Positions 1 through 9,135 of a stretch of 53,450 bases of DNA are shown here, piece after piece. The DNA comes from Crocosphaera sp. (GTDB lineage Bacteria; Cyanobacteriota; Cyanobacteriia; Cyanobacteriales; Microcystaceae), in the NCBI RefSeq assembly GCF_030064895.1, contig NZ_JASJEB010000048.1:1-53450 (forward strand), given 5' to 3'. Position numbers and translations under genes: made by a program. The notes below the pieces were generated by a model that did no database searches, was not told the DNA's origin, and saw nothing but the letters and a program-made list of their open reading frames with translations. Positions within the stretch are counted from its first letter, which is position 1. Each line of letters begins with the position of its first letter.

Positions 1-168
1 ATAAACGCATCAATAAATATTAGAAATGAAGCCTTACGGATATTGTCGTTAGGGACTAGCGATACTGCTAATGGAGGGAATGTAAGACGGCTAGGAGGTA
101 AGATTTCTTGCCTTCTAGACGCAACTCCCAATGAAGTTAGAAGCCCCAACTATATTGCTTGCAATTAG
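1..168 (+). CDS. tnpB: TnpB (IS200/IS605 OrfB) C-terminal end, partial
   Basis: The window opens inside an open frame that stops with TAG at 166-168. Its first residues, INASINIRNEALRIL, match the end of the RuvC-like nuclease domain of TnpB (the D-x-NAS-x-NI region). A tail beginning SLGTSDTANGG follows; such tails are poorly conserved in cyanobacterial TnpB. TnpB is the RNA-guided nuclease of IS200/IS605 transposons. Only about 55 residues are visible, so whether the gene is intact upstream cannot be judged. The stop codon falls inside the terminal hairpin at 144-174, as is usual where the guide RNA overlaps the gene's 3' end. The family assignment rests on motif resemblance. Confidence 0.75.
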   Translation: MNASINIRNEALRILSLGTSDTANGGNVRRLGGKISCLLDATPNEVRSPNYIACN

Positions 169-181
169 TTGGGGTAGTTCA
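144..181 (+). mobile_element. IS200/IS605 right-end hairpin
   Basis: A long imperfect hairpin. CCCCAACTA (144-152) pairs with TAGTTGGGG (166-174), and ATTGC pairs with GCAAT inside it. It is followed by TAGTTCAC. The same layout (AAGCC, stem, loop, stem, T-A-x-TTCAC) recurs at 14416-14453. In this family such a hairpin marks the right end of the element and the scaffold end of the TnpB guide RNA. The element boundary is inferred to lie at about 181. Confidence 0.65.
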
Positions 182-195
182 CTAGTAGAAAGAGA

Positions 196-242
196 AAGGA
201 TTGGTAGTAGTGTGAGGAGAGCAGATCAAACAACCAATCCTT
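196..242. terminator. Inverted repeat after murI, possible terminator
   Basis: AAGGATTGGT (196-205) and ACCAATCCTT (233-242) are a perfect 10-bp inverted repeat separated by 27 nt. It lies just past the murI stop codon (minus strand). The loop is long and no clear T-run follows, so the terminator role is only a guess. Confidence 0.3.
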
Positions 243-246
243 AAAT

Positions 247-1092
247 CTATTCAAGCACTTCTACTTGCTCCCAGGCCACAGTAGAAGTCTGACTGATGGG
301 TAATGAAACTGATTCAACCGAGGGACAATAACCCAACCATTGTCGAGACAGTTGGGAGAAAGTGGCAGAGCAACCACTAACAGCAAAGCGAGTGGGCAAA
401 GCAGGAGAAGTTTTGCTCAGTCCCATCAACTCTAATTCTTTTTTAGCTGCCTGTACCACATAACTAGCCGGATCAACCAATTTTACCGTGGTTGGGATAA
501 TAGTTTTAATGACAGCCTCTAAATGGCGGTAATGGGTACAACCATAAACCAGAGTATCAATATCATGGGCCAATAAAGGGGTAAGATATTCTTGGGCAAC
601 TTCTTTAGTATGGACATCCCAGAGGCAATTTTTTTCAATCAGAGGAACAAAGCGAGGACATCCCACTTGCCAGACTTTAGCATCAGGATTAATTTCTTGA
701 ATCGCTTGACGGTATGCCTGACTTTTAGCCGTTGCTGGTGTAGAAATCACCCCGATGCGTTGACCTTGTTTAACCGCCGCCTTAGCCCCAGGTAAAATAA
801 CCCCTAAAATAGGAACGTCAAACTCTTCACGAACAGCCTCCAGGGCTAAAGCAGAACTGGTATTACAAGCCATGATGACCATTTTTACCCTTTTTTGCGT
901 CATCCAGACCAAAATTTCTCGAACAAACTGTAGGATTTCCTTAGCAGAGCGATCGCCGTAGGGAAGTCGTGCCGTATCAGCAAAATATAGGATGGATTCT
1001 TGGGGCAACTGTCGGTGAAGTTCCCGTAAAACAGTCAATCCTCCCACACCACTATCAAACACACCAATAGGACTGTTTTGAATCTCTCTCAT
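247..1092 (-). CDS. murI: Glutamate racemase
   Basis: MurI interconverts L- and D-glutamate in the cytoplasm and supplies D-glutamate for peptidoglycan. The 281-residue product has the family length. It starts with the SPIGVFDSGVGGLTV motif (residues 7-21), and the two catalytic cysteines appear in ACNTSSA (near residue 76) and GCTHY (near 186). The start codon lies six residues before the conserved block, so it is credible. The next gene upstream on the same strand is amiC, another cell-wall gene, 86 bp away. The product name is secure from the motifs. Confidence 0.96.
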   Translation of the reverse strand: MREIQNSPIGVFDSGVGGLTVLRELHRQLPQESILYFADTARLPYGDRSAKEILQFVREILVWMTQKRVKMVIMACNTSSALALEAVREEFDVPILGVILPGAKAAVKQGQRIGVISTPATAKSQAYRQAIQEINPDAKVWQVGCPRFVPLIEKNCLWDVHTKEVAQEYLTPLLAHDIDTLVYGCTHYRHLEAVIKTIIPTTVKLVDPASYVVQAAKKELELMGLSKTSPALPTRFAVSGCSATFSQLSRQWLGYCPSVESVSLPISQTSTVAWEQVEVLE

Positions 1093-1178
1093 GTCGTGAT
1101 TAAGTCAATAAAGAAAAAGTTAACAATTGAAACACGGATATTTAGGTGAGTAACTATATTGTAGAGACAGAAACCGAT

Positions 1179-3086
1179 TTAGAGTCTTTTTTGCCGAATA
1201 TAATCCAAGATTCCCAAAGCGATCGCCCTGGCCATTTGACTGCGATAAGCCGGATCACGCAGTCTAGCATTATCCACAGTCCCCGTCACAAAACCCACCT
1301 CCACCAGCGCAGAGGGCATTCTTGAGGTTCTTAGAACATAGAAACGGGCCCGTTTGACCCCCCGATCCCTAGCTACTGTAACGTTTCGTAAAATACTGCG
1401 ATGGATGGCATCGGCCAACTGTCTGTTGCCAGCATAAAAAGTTTCCATACCACTCACATTAGACCGGCCACCCCCCACTGCATTAGCGTGGATACTGACA
1501 AAAATATTAGCCCGCGCCCGGTTAGCCATCGCAGTACGGCCTTGAAGACTAACAAAATAATCAGCATTGCGAGTCATCATCACCTCAACCCCTTGCTGCT
1601 TGAGAAGCTGACTCACTTCTAGGGAAATGGGCAGAATCACATCTACTTCCCTCAGTCCCCCTAACCCAACAGCCCCTGGATCTTTTCCCCCGTGGCCAGG
1701 GTCGATAACCACCAGTACCCTGCCCCTAGGAGTTTGGGTTCCAGGTGGCAAGGATGGGTTTTGAGAGGGCGGATTATTCGCAGGAGGAGGAACCGTGATT
1801 GGAGTGGGATTTCCCGAGTCTATGGGGTTTCTCGGTGGTGGAGTTGTGGCCCGCAAAGAAATCACTTCCAGAGATAAAGTTTCCTGATTGGGTTGACGTA
1901 AACCCCCCAAACGTACCCCCAAAGAAGGTTGTACTTCAACCACTACCGTATCCGTATTAACCTGCCTGACCTTCAACTGAAAAATAGGACTATTGCGCCC
2001 TAGTTGGGGTCCTTGCACAGGTTCGGCCAGTTGAGCGTTAGGAATACGAATTTGAAAGACACCAGTACGGCGATCGATGCTTCCCTGACCCCTGATCGGT
2101 CCATCGGCCCGAATCAATAGTTGACCGTTGTTATTGATTAACTCAATGGCAGAAATGGTGGGATTTTCATTTTGTACGGGGTTAACCGTCGTCTCCGGAG
2201 AAGGTTCAGGAGGGGTTAAATTTCGTACCTTAGGGATACCTCCTTGGGGTAATAAAACTAGCCCACCCAAACGAGAATAATAAGCTTGCCATCCGGGACT
2301 GTCCTTAGACACCCGTAGGGTGAGACGGCCTTGAGAGGGTTCGGGTTGTTCAAACTTAATGTCACTAACCCCATATTCATTGACTGGGAGGGTTCGACCA
2401 ATTAAGGATTTAGGAAAAGATGTCCCAGGTAAAGTAAATTCAATGGTTTTCGCCTCTCTTTCCTGGCGATCTTCCACCTTAATATCCCGATTTTCCCCTT
2501 GTTTATCCAAACGAATGAATAAACCATTACGGGTGACTTCAAAACTATTATTGTCTTGGAAAGAAGACGGGCCAGTATTAAGGGGAAGTTGAGGAGCCGG
2601 GGTCGGAGGGTTGGGACGGGGAGGGTTAGGACGGAGGTTGGGACGGGGAGTAGAAGTCCTGATCGGTTGGGGATCGGGTAATTCTACAGTCCACTGAGTC
2701 GGAGATAGACCTCGAACCTTAACTTTAGCAGGATCAACAGTATATCCAGGGGCTAATTCAATCACTAAACGGGTCGTTTGGGAATTAAATTGACCCACAC
2801 GAACACTTCTAATGTTTCCCCCAATGGTTTGATCCACTGTGGAACGGTTGAGGGTGATTCCTGGTAAGTCGAGGACGATGCGAGTCGGGTTAGGGATCAA
2901 CTGGGCCCGAGGTTGAACCCGTGAATCTGTGGTAAAAATTAGGCGATTTTGATTGTTTTCGTATCGCCAAAAGAGAAGTCTGCCGGCCTGTGCTGGCAGG
3001 GCAAATAAAAGCGTGCTGAGGATAGTTAATAGTAGCCAGTGAAATCTCACAATAATTGCTCCTATGGAGAATAACGGTTCTATCAC
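1179..3086 (-). CDS. amiC: N-acetylmuramoyl-L-alanine amidase with AMIN domain (AmiC type)
   Basis: A periplasmic zinc amidase that cleaves the peptide from muramic acid; in filamentous cyanobacteria the AmiC type makes septal nanopores. The 635 residues show a signal peptide (hydrophobic stretch around residues 14-33 ending PAQAG), an AMIN-like beta domain (about 40-135), a proline-rich linker (about 140-165), a second AMIN-like stretch (about 310-415), another Pro/Asn-rich linker, and a C-terminal Amidase_3 domain. The zinc and catalytic residues are visible in DPGHGGKDPGA (His), GLREVDV (Glu), SIHANA (His) and LVEVGFV (Glu). The start could lie a few codons downstream, but the signal peptide fits this one. 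Confidence 0.93.
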   Translation of the reverse strand: MIEPLFSIGAIIVRFHWLLLTILSTLLFALPAQAGRLLFWRYENNQNRLIFTTDSRVQPRAQLIPNPTRIVLDLPGITLNRSTVDQTIGGNIRSVRVGQFNSQTTRLVIELAPGYTVDPAKVKVRGLSPTQWTVELPDPQPIRTSTPRPNLRPNPPRPNPPTPAPQLPLNTGPSSFQDNNSFEVTRNGLFIRLDKQGENRDIKVEDRQEREAKTIEFTLPGTSFPKSLIGRTLPVNEYGVSDIKFEQPEPSQGRLTLRVSKDSPGWQAYYSRLGGLVLLPQGGIPKVRNLTPPEPSPETTVNPVQNENPTISAIELINNNGQLLIRADGPIRGQGSIDRRTGVFQIRIPNAQLAEPVQGPQLGRNSPIFQLKVRQVNTDTVVVEVQPSLGVRLGGLRQPNQETLSLEVISLRATTPPPRNPIDSGNPTPITVPPPANNPPSQNPSLPPGTQTPRGRVLVVIDPGHGGKDPGAVGLGGLREVDVILPISLEVSQLLKQQGVEVMMTRNADYFVSLQGRTAMANRARANIFVSIHANAVGGGRSNVSGMETFYAGNRQLADAIHRSILRNVTVARDRGVKRARFYVLRTSRMPSALVEVGFVTGTVDNARLRDPAYRSQMARAIALGILDYIRQKRL

Positions 3087-3322
3087 TGATACAGGGTAAT
3101 AGGAACCGTCTTACTCATCAACTCCATGAGACGAAAAACTGGGGTTAAGGTTTCGAGTTTAGTGCTTAATTGTCAGCAAAGCTTTATTTTTGAACATTTC
3201 TTTTTTGAAGACTTGAAAATCAAGTGGTAAAATGGCGAGGCTTAACCTGATTCGTACAGGAGACTTAGTAGATTTATATTTCTAGACAAGAACTTAATTC
3301 CATTGTTGTTACTGCCGAACAA

Positions 3323-4810
3323 ATGGCTAACATTGAGGGGAAAATTTTTGAAGCAGGTATGCCAGTAGCAGCTTTAATGGAAAAAGCAGCACTGATGATG
3401 TCTCAACGTATTCAACAGCTTTATCCTCTCCATACTGTCTCAAAAATTGGAGTATTAGTCGGCCCGGGTCATAATGGGGGAGATGCTTTAGTTATTGCCA
3501 GGGAATTACATCTACAAGGTTATGATGTCTGTGTCTATTGTCCCTTTACCAAACTAAAAGAATTAACCCAAAAACACGCTAACTATGCTCATAGTTTGGG
3601 CATTCCTTATCATAAGGATCTCCAATCTTTAAACCATTGTCAATTAATTATTGATGGTTTATTTGGTTTTGGACTCAAGCGATCGCTATCTGGTAATCTC
3701 GCAATAGATATAGATCGTCTCAATGAATGGTCTATCCCTGTGGTGAGTGTTGATATTCCTTCAGGGTTACACACCGACACAGGGGAAGTATTAGGAACAG
3801 CAGTTAAAGCAACTCATAGTCTCTGCTTAGGTTTGTGGAAACCAGTTTATTTTCAGGATCAAGCTTTAGTTTACACTGGTATTGCCGAAAAAATCGATTT
3901 TGGTATTCCCTTAAAAGATGTCTTTTCAATTATTGCGCAACAGATACCCCTACAACTTTTAAACAAAACCCTAGCACTAGGGTTTTTACCCTTACCCCGT
4001 CCCCAACTCACCCATAAATATCAACAAGGCCATTTACTACTCATTGCCGGTTCCCATCGCTACGCAGGGGCAAGTATTTTGAGCAGTAATGGGGCTAAAG
4101 CAAGCGGTGTGGGGATGTTATCTGTTGCGGTCCCTGAGTCCCTTAAATCTCTACTCATCAGTCATATTCCTGATGGCTTAGTCATTGACTGTCCTGTATC
4201 AGAAAAGGGGGTGATTGCCTCATTACCCCCACTTGCAACAGACTTCGCCTCCTATGATATCATTGCCTGTGGTCCAGGGTTAACGCGAGACGCAACGGAG
4301 GTAGTCACTAGGGTATTAAATGCAAAATGTCCCCTCGTTTTAGATGCCGATGCACTCAACATTCTCGCGCAACTGGGAACCTTAAACCGTTTATCTAAAC
4401 GGAAAAATGCAACGGTTTTGACTCCCCATTTAGGGGAGTTTAAACGTCTCTTCCCTGATATTCATAACCCCGAAAAGGATAGAATAACCGCAGCCAAAGA
4501 GGCCGCTAGTCAAAGCGGGGCGATTATTTTATTAAAAGGAGCAAGAACCATTATTGCTAACCCTCAAGGCAAAATTTGGATAATTCCTGAAAGTACCCCT
4601 GCTTTAGCTAGAGGGGGCAGTGGGGATGTCTTGACTGGTTTGATCGGGGGACTATTAGCCCAAAATAAGACCACCAAACACCCTCTAGAAGCTATGGTGG
4701 CAACGGCAGCCTGGTGGCACGCTCAAGCAGCTATTTTAGCAGCCAAAGAGCGCAGCGAGTTAGGAGTTGATGCAGGAACTCTTGCCCAATATCTTCATCT
4801 TATCTTCTAG
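3323..4810 (+). CDS. nnr: Bifunctional NAD(P)H-hydrate epimerase / dehydratase
   Basis: Repairs hydrated NAD(P)H. The N-terminal half is the YjeF_N epimerase, with GPGHNGGDALVIARELH around residues 48-64. The C-terminal half is the ADP/ATP-dependent dehydratase, with GHLLLIAGSHRYAGA near 237-251 and ARGGSGDVLTGLIGG near 428-442. The protein is 495 residues from the first ATG. The frame stays open upstream to 3272 and encodes the usual leader IVVTAEQ just before this Met, with no ATG, GTG or TTG available; an ATT codon at 3278 is the only plausible rarer start. Either the protein is slightly short or a rare start codon is used. It is divergent from amiC. Confidence 0.92.
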   Translation: MANIEGKIFEAGMPVAALMEKAALMMSQRIQQLYPLHTVSKIGVLVGPGHNGGDALVIARELHLQGYDVCVYCPFTKLKELTQKHANYAHSLGIPYHKDLQSLNHCQLIIDGLFGFGLKRSLSGNLAIDIDRLNEWSIPVVSVDIPSGLHTDTGEVLGTAVKATHSLCLGLWKPVYFQDQALVYTGIAEKIDFGIPLKDVFSIIAQQIPLQLLNKTLALGFLPLPRPQLTHKYQQGHLLLIAGSHRYAGASILSSNGAKASGVGMLSVAVPESLKSLLISHIPDGLVIDCPVSEKGVIASLPPLATDFASYDIIACGPGLTRDATEVVTRVLNAKCPLVLDADALNILAQLGTLNRLSKRKNATVLTPHLGEFKRLFPDIHNPEKDRITAAKEAASQSGAIILLKGARTIIANPQGKIWIIPESTPALARGGSGDVLTGLIGGLLAQNKTTKHPLEAMVATAAWWHAQAAILAAKERSELGVDAGTLAQYLHLIF

Positions 4811-4870
4811 AGAGGAAGCAGGATGAACAACTGCTCACTGTTCACTGACTTCACCCCTCGTCCCCGACAA

Positions 4871-5548
4871 TTAAGGTTTATTTTGTTCTAACATTCCCAC
4901 ACCAGAGTAACTGTTATAGGACAAGTTAGGCTTTCGGGTTTTTTGAATATCCTCTTTGATTTGATCGAGATCGATGTAGCGATCGGCAACATTAATTAAA
5001 CTATCGCTGGTCATAGAGCGCAAACTAACGACTTCGATGCGGGCTCCGCGATAACTTACCGAGTCCGCAGCATAAGCTAAGTCACCATCTCCACTGACAA
5101 TAATTGCTGTATCATAAGAACCAACCAAGGCCATCAAGTCCACAGCTATTTCTACGTCTAAATTAGCTTTTTTTGAGCCATCTGGCAATTGTACTAAGTC
5201 TTTAGCAATGACACGATAACCATTCCGTCTCATCCACAATAAAAACCCTTGTTGCTTTTCGTTGGTACGATCAACTCCTGTATAGAAAAAGGCTCGTAAC
5301 AGGCGAGATCCTTCCGTTAAACGATAAAGTAGCTTAGTATAATCAATTTCTATGCCCAGTTGTAATGCAGCGTAGAAGAGATTAGAACCATCGATAAAAA
5401 TGGCCACCCTACCCCTATTTTCTAAAACTTGTTCTGGGGAGAAAATCGAATCATCATCAAAATCATCATACATTGTTGTTATGCCTCGTTGTTCGTCAAA
5501 AAAGGACGGACTATGAAAATTATTAGTGAGTTCAGGTTTGTATTTCAT
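4871..5548 (-). CDS. LabA-like NYN domain protein
   Basis: An NYN (PIN-like) nuclease-fold protein of the DUF88/LabA group. LabA of Synechococcus elongatus takes part in circadian output, and related proteins are suspected RNases. The core begins with VAIFIDGSNLFYAA (first acidic residue), continues with NLDVEIAVDLMAL, and ends with IIVSGDGDLAYAAD, which carries two further acidic residues. This gives the Asp set expected of an active site. The start is uncertain: ATG at 5546-5548 gives 225 residues, while ATG at 5471-5473 gives 200 residues and leaves an acidic lead-in (YDDFDDDS). The gene lies downstream of metG on the same strand, 58 bp away. Confidence 0.85.
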   Translation of the reverse strand: MKYKPELTNNFHSPSFFDEQRGITTMYDDFDDDSIFSPEQVLENRGRVAIFIDGSNLFYAALQLGIEIDYTKLLYRLTEGSRLLRAFFYTGVDRTNEKQQGFLLWMRRNGYRVIAKDLVQLPDGSKKANLDVEIAVDLMALVGSYDTAIIVSGDGDLAYAADSVSYRGARIEVVSLRSMTSDSLINVADRYIDLDQIKEDIQKTRKPNLSYNSYSGVGMLEQNKP

Positions 5549-5606
5549 CGTAAAATAGTGGTTGTTTTCAATACAAAAATAGAAAAAATGTTAATTTTTT
5601 CAATTG

Positions 5607-7214
5607 TTAAGCATTTTCCTCTGAGGGAAGATCGAGTTTAGCAAAGATAGGTTGTGGTTTCGTTAGGTTTTGATTAACCGCTAACTTCCCCCATTGGCTA
5701 TGGTGAGTAAAAGGAATAACTTGATTTAGACCATCGCTTTGATTAAAGTCCACAGAAAAACCAAGTTGTTGATAGATTTTGCTACTCAGATTAGGAATAA
5801 TAGGAGCTAACAAATAAGCAGCTAGACGCACCGATTCTAACACTCCATACAAAATCTTTTCTACTTCAGCCTGTTTTCCTTCTTTAAACAAACGCCAAGG
5901 GGCCTGTTCATCGATGAATTTATTCCCTGCTCGGATCAAGCTTAAAATCTCCTCACATCCCTCATTAAATTTGAGGTTTTCATAGGCTTTTATTACCTTC
6001 TCCCCTAGAGTTAAGCCTATAATTTTTAGGGGATGTTCTTTGGGTAATTCTGTTGCCGTAATCGAAGGTAATGACCCTTGACAATATTTGTTGGTCATTC
6101 CTAAGGTTCGGTTGAGCAAATTCCCTAAATCGTTAGCGAGATCGGCGTTAAGAATATTAACAAAACGAGTCTCGTTAAAGTCTCCATCTTTTCCACATTC
6201 TATCTCTTTTAAGAAATAGTAGCGCACTGCATCAGCACCATATTTATCCACTAATGCAAAGGGATCTAATGTGTTTCCCAGGGTTTTGCCCATTTTTTGC
6301 CCATCTTTTGTTAAAAAACCATGACCAAAAATTTTCTCTGGCAAAGGCAGTTTGGCTGACATTAACATAGCTGGCCAATAGATAGCATGGAAGCGTAAAA
6401 TATCTTTACCAATTAAATGTAAATTAATCGGCCACCAAGTAGATAAAGCATTATTTAGAGTAGGTTCGTCCTCTGGTTCGAGTAAGGCCGTTACATAGCC
6501 TAAAAGGGCATCAAACCAAACATAAATGGTATGATTGGGATCGTTGGGAATGGGAAAACCCCACTCGAGATTCACGCGAGATATGGAAAAGTCTTGTAGA
6601 CCTTGTTTAACAAAGTTAAGAATTTCGTTGCGGCGGCTATCTGGTTGGATAAATTGAGGATTTTTTGCGTAGAGTTCCTCTATTTCTGTTTGATATTTAG
6701 ACAATTTAAAGAAATAGTTTTCTTCGTCTCTCCATTCTGCTTTTTTATTAGTATGAATGGGACAAGACCCATCTTCTAATAATTCTCTTTCTTCTTTAAA
6801 TTCTTCGCAAGAAACACAATACCATCCTTGTTGTTGGGCTAAATAAATATCTCCATTATCCCAAACTCTCGCAAAAAATTCTTTAACAATTTCCCCATGT
6901 TTACTAGCAGTGGTACGACTGAAGCGATCGTATTTAATCTCTAGTTTATGCCATAGTTCCTCAAAACTAGCAACGATCTCATCACAGTGTTTTTGGGGTG
7001 GTAGTCCTTTTTCTTCGGCGGTTCTCTGTATTTTCTGCCCATGTTCATCGGTTCCTGTAATTAAAAGAACCTCTTCTCCCATTAATCGTTTATGACGAGC
7101 AATAACATCGGCGATCATGGTGGTATAGGCACTACCAATGTGGGGAACCCCGTTAACATAATATAAGGGCGTGGTTAAAGCAAATTTTTTAGGCTTTGTT
7201 GTTTCTGAAGTCAT
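5607..7214 (-). CDS. metG: Methionyl-tRNA synthetase
   Basis: Charges tRNA-Met with methionine in the cytoplasm. The class I signatures are present: PHIGSAYT (HIGH-like, near residue 24) and KMGKTLGN (KMSKS-like, near 309). The connecting peptide has a Cys/His set (CVSCEEF ... CPIHTN) consistent with one bound zinc. The anticodon-binding helical domain follows (about 375-480). At 535 residues it is the short form without the C-terminal tRNA-binding EMAP domain. The start matches the family, with FALTTPLYYVNG at residue 11. Confidence 0.96.
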   Translation of the reverse strand: MTSETTKPKKFALTTPLYYVNGVPHIGSAYTTMIADVIARHKRLMGEEVLLITGTDEHGQKIQRTAEEKGLPPQKHCDEIVASFEELWHKLEIKYDRFSRTTASKHGEIVKEFFARVWDNGDIYLAQQQGWYCVSCEEFKEERELLEDGSCPIHTNKKAEWRDEENYFFKLSKYQTEIEELYAKNPQFIQPDSRRNEILNFVKQGLQDFSISRVNLEWGFPIPNDPNHTIYVWFDALLGYVTALLEPEDEPTLNNALSTWWPINLHLIGKDILRFHAIYWPAMLMSAKLPLPEKIFGHGFLTKDGQKMGKTLGNTLDPFALVDKYGADAVRYYFLKEIECGKDGDFNETRFVNILNADLANDLGNLLNRTLGMTNKYCQGSLPSITATELPKEHPLKIIGLTLGEKVIKAYENLKFNEGCEEILSLIRAGNKFIDEQAPWRLFKEGKQAEVEKILYGVLESVRLAAYLLAPIIPNLSSKIYQQLGFSVDFNQSDGLNQVIPFTHHSQWGKLAVNQNLTKPQPIFAKLDLPSEENA

Positions 7215-7595
7215 TTAAATTAAGGGGCTTTTAATCAAGATTATCCTTAAACTCCCATATAACTGAGAACTATATTGGCTAAGGATTAATTTTGACTATT
7301 CTTTTGTGTATCACTGTTTAATTATTAACCCGATTATATCTCTAATTCCAATAAAAATAATCTTAAGACCTCTATGTGAAGACATCTTAAGCAATAGTAA
7401 ACTCTATTTACAATTGTTATTAAAAACTTATTATTGTGTTATTTTTTTTAAAAAAAGAGCCGTAATGCATAAAACGTATAGACTTCTTGCAAAAATGCTT
7501 TGTGGTATTATTGAGAGGATTTTGTTGATTTTTGGTCTATTCATATAAAAACTGCTATTGGATATTTCAGCATAATTCTAACTGGAACAAAAAAG
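7215..7595. other. AT-rich intergenic region
   Basis: About 380 bases between the metG start and a gene fragment. The base composition is AT-rich, with an A/T run around 7442-7456. I see no credible gene, RNA or strong repeat here. Confidence 0.5.
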
Positions 7596-7733
7596 ATGAA
7601 AAAAATTCTAGGAATGATGCTTTCTCTAACCTTAGTCGCAGTGCCATTAAAATCGGTCGCCGAACCGATTTTACAGCGTGTTGAGCGAACAGGAAGCATT
7701 CGTGCGGGTGCTTGTCTACAAGCACAAACATGA
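7596..7733 (+). pseudogene. Amino-acid ABC transporter binding protein, N-terminal fragment
   Basis: Reads as the start of a periplasmic solute-binding protein. It has a signal peptide (MKKILGMMLSLTLVAVPLKS ending near VAEP), then ILQRVERTGSIRAG, the usual opening of family 3 amino-acid-binding proteins (xxIxxRGxLRVG). After residue 39 the similarity ends. Six unrelated residues precede TGA at 7731-7733, where minus-strand tnpB sequence begins. The remaining 200 or more residues are absent from the window, so this is a truncated relic. The family call rests on a short stretch. Confidence 0.7.
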
Positions 7734-7748
7734 GTCCTTGTAGACAAG
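7711..7748. repeat. 12-bp inverted repeat at the relic junction
   Basis: CTTGTCTACAAG (7711-7722) and CTTGTAGACAAG (7737-7748) are exact inverted copies separated by 14 nt. They span the joint between the binding-protein fragment and the TnpB fragment. One copy lies in genuine tnpB sequence (the SLSTR codons), so the other may mark a template switch or a deletion joint. Confidence 0.7.
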
Positions 7749-7906
7749 GATTTTTTAACAACAGCACCACAATTAGAGCAATTTTGAGAAGTATAAGCAG
7801 GATTAACTGCAACAGTTACCCTACCCATTTTCACACCAAAATACTCTAACCATTTTCTAAATTGATACCAACTAGCATCATTAATTGACTTGGCTAAACT
7901 AAGTCC
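7712..7906 (-). pseudogene. tnpB: TnpB internal/C-terminal fragment
   Basis: Read on the minus strand from 7906, the sequence encodes LAKSINDASWYQFRKWLEYF, then GRVTVAVNPAYTSQNCSNCG and SLSTRTHVC. These are the region before, and the first CxxC of, the TnpB zinc ribbon. The match ends near 7715, where the second cysteine pair and the final RuvC motif should follow. Neither a start nor an end of the element is present. The fragment continues in the same frame as coaBC, directly after the coaBC stop codon, suggesting insertion into or next to the coaBC 3' end. It is non-functional. Confidence 0.85.
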
Positions 7907-9133
7907 TTAAACTTTATTTAATGCCCTAATCTTAACAAAGTCTAATAATCGATGAGCTAGTTCTAATTTAGAACAAGAATCTATGTTTTTTTGTTCCCCT
8001 TTATTGTCAATAAAAATTGCTTGATTTGTATTAGTTCCAAACCCTGCTTCTGGTGTATCAATAGGGTTAGCAACAATAATATCTAAATTTTTGCGTTTTA
8101 ATTTATCTAAGGCTGGCTTGACAATATCCCCTGTTTGTGCTGCAAAACCAATTAAGGTTTGATGGTCTTTTTTAAGGGTTCCTAACTTGGCTAAAATATC
8201 AACAACAGGCTCTAATTTTAAGTTAAGGGATAGCTCTTTTTTGGGCAATTTATAATTAGTGTAATTGGCCGGTTTAACGTCAGCTACCGCAGCGGACATA
8301 ATAACAATTTCAGACTCTTCTAAATGGCTGATCATTGCTGTTTCCATTTCTTCAGCAGTAACCATAGAGATTAGGTTATAATTGGGTGATTTGGGCAGTA
8401 ATTCTGGGGCGATCGCTCCGTGAATTAAGGTGACAACAGCACCGCGATCGCTGGCAGCCTGAGCTAAGGCTAAACCCATTTTTCCCGTGGAAGGATTACC
8501 CAAAAATCGCACTGGATCAAGATATTCTCTAGTGCCTCCTCCACTGATTAAAATTCGTTTACCCTGGAAATCTTGTTGTCCTTTAGTGTATGCTAGAGAT
8601 TGTATTTCGGCTATAATTTCTTTCGGTTCTGCCATACGTCCTGCTCCCAGGCGATCGCAGGCCAATAAACCTGAACCTGGGCCGATAGTATGATAACGAC
8701 TGTCTAACTTTAATTGTTGCCAGTTTCTTTGGATAACAGGTTGTTCCCACATTTCTGTATTCATTGCTGGGGCGAGCAAAATGGGACAACGAGAAGCCAA
8801 AACCGTATTAGTTAGCAAGTTATCTGCTAATCCGTAGGTTAACTTAGCCAACATATTCGCTGTTAGAGGCGCGATGAGCAATAAATCAGCTTCTTCTCCC
8901 AAAGCAATATGGAGAGGACGTGAATGGGTTGCTTGCCAAAAATCTTGATCAGTATATGCCTGATGACGGCTGAGGGTGGCAACGGTTAAAGGTGTAATGA
9001 AGCTTTGCGCCGTTTCGGTGAGGATGACGCGAACTTTTGCCCCTTCCTGGAATAAAGAAGAAATAACCTCACAGACCTTATAAGCAGCAATACCACCACT
9101 AACGCCTATGAGGATCGATTTACACTTGAGCAT
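7907..9133 (-). CDS. coaBC: Phosphopantothenoylcysteine decarboxylase / phosphopantothenate-cysteine ligase
   Basis: A bifunctional coenzyme A biosynthesis enzyme. The N-terminal CoaC flavoprotein domain shows [10 protein letters not shown] (near residue 9), an FMN-site His in [10 protein letters not shown], and APAMNTEMW with the catalytic Cys/Asn region. The C-terminal CoaB domain begins near residue 190 with [20 protein letters not shown] and includes NPSTGKMG, a Lys-rich KLPKK loop and IGFAAQTGD. The length of 408 is normal. The last residues KIRALNKV resemble TnpB sequence, and the frame continues after the stop into a TnpB relic, so the extreme C-terminus may be insertion-derived. The start lies 2 nt after the upstream small gene, indicating an operon. 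Confidence 0.95.
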   Translation of the reverse strand: MLKCKSILIGVSGGIAAYKVCEVISSLFQEGAKVRVILTETAQSFITPLTVATLSRHQAYTDQDFWQATHSRPLHIALGEEADLLLIAPLTANMLAKLTYGLADNLLTNTVLASRCPILLAPAMNTEMWEQPVIQRNWQQLKLDSRYHTIGPGSGLLACDRLGAGRMAEPKEIIAEIQSLAYTKGQQDFQGKRILISGGGTREYLDPVRFLGNPSTGKMGLALAQAASDRGAVVTLIHGAIAPELLPKSPNYNLISMVTAEEMETAMISHLEESEIVIMSAAVADVKPANYTNYKLPKKELSLNLKLEPVVDILAKLGTLKKDHQTLIGFAAQTGDIVKPALDKLKRKNLDIIVANPIDTPEAGFGTNTNQAIFIDNKGEQKNIDSCSKLELAHRLLDFVKIRALNKV

Positions 9134-9135
9134 AA

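Noticed and set aside
7306-7548. Plus-strand open frame of 80 codons upstream of the binding-protein fragment
   Set aside because: AT-rich, dominated by Ile/Leu/Lys from A/T runs, with no ribosome site and no family resemblance.
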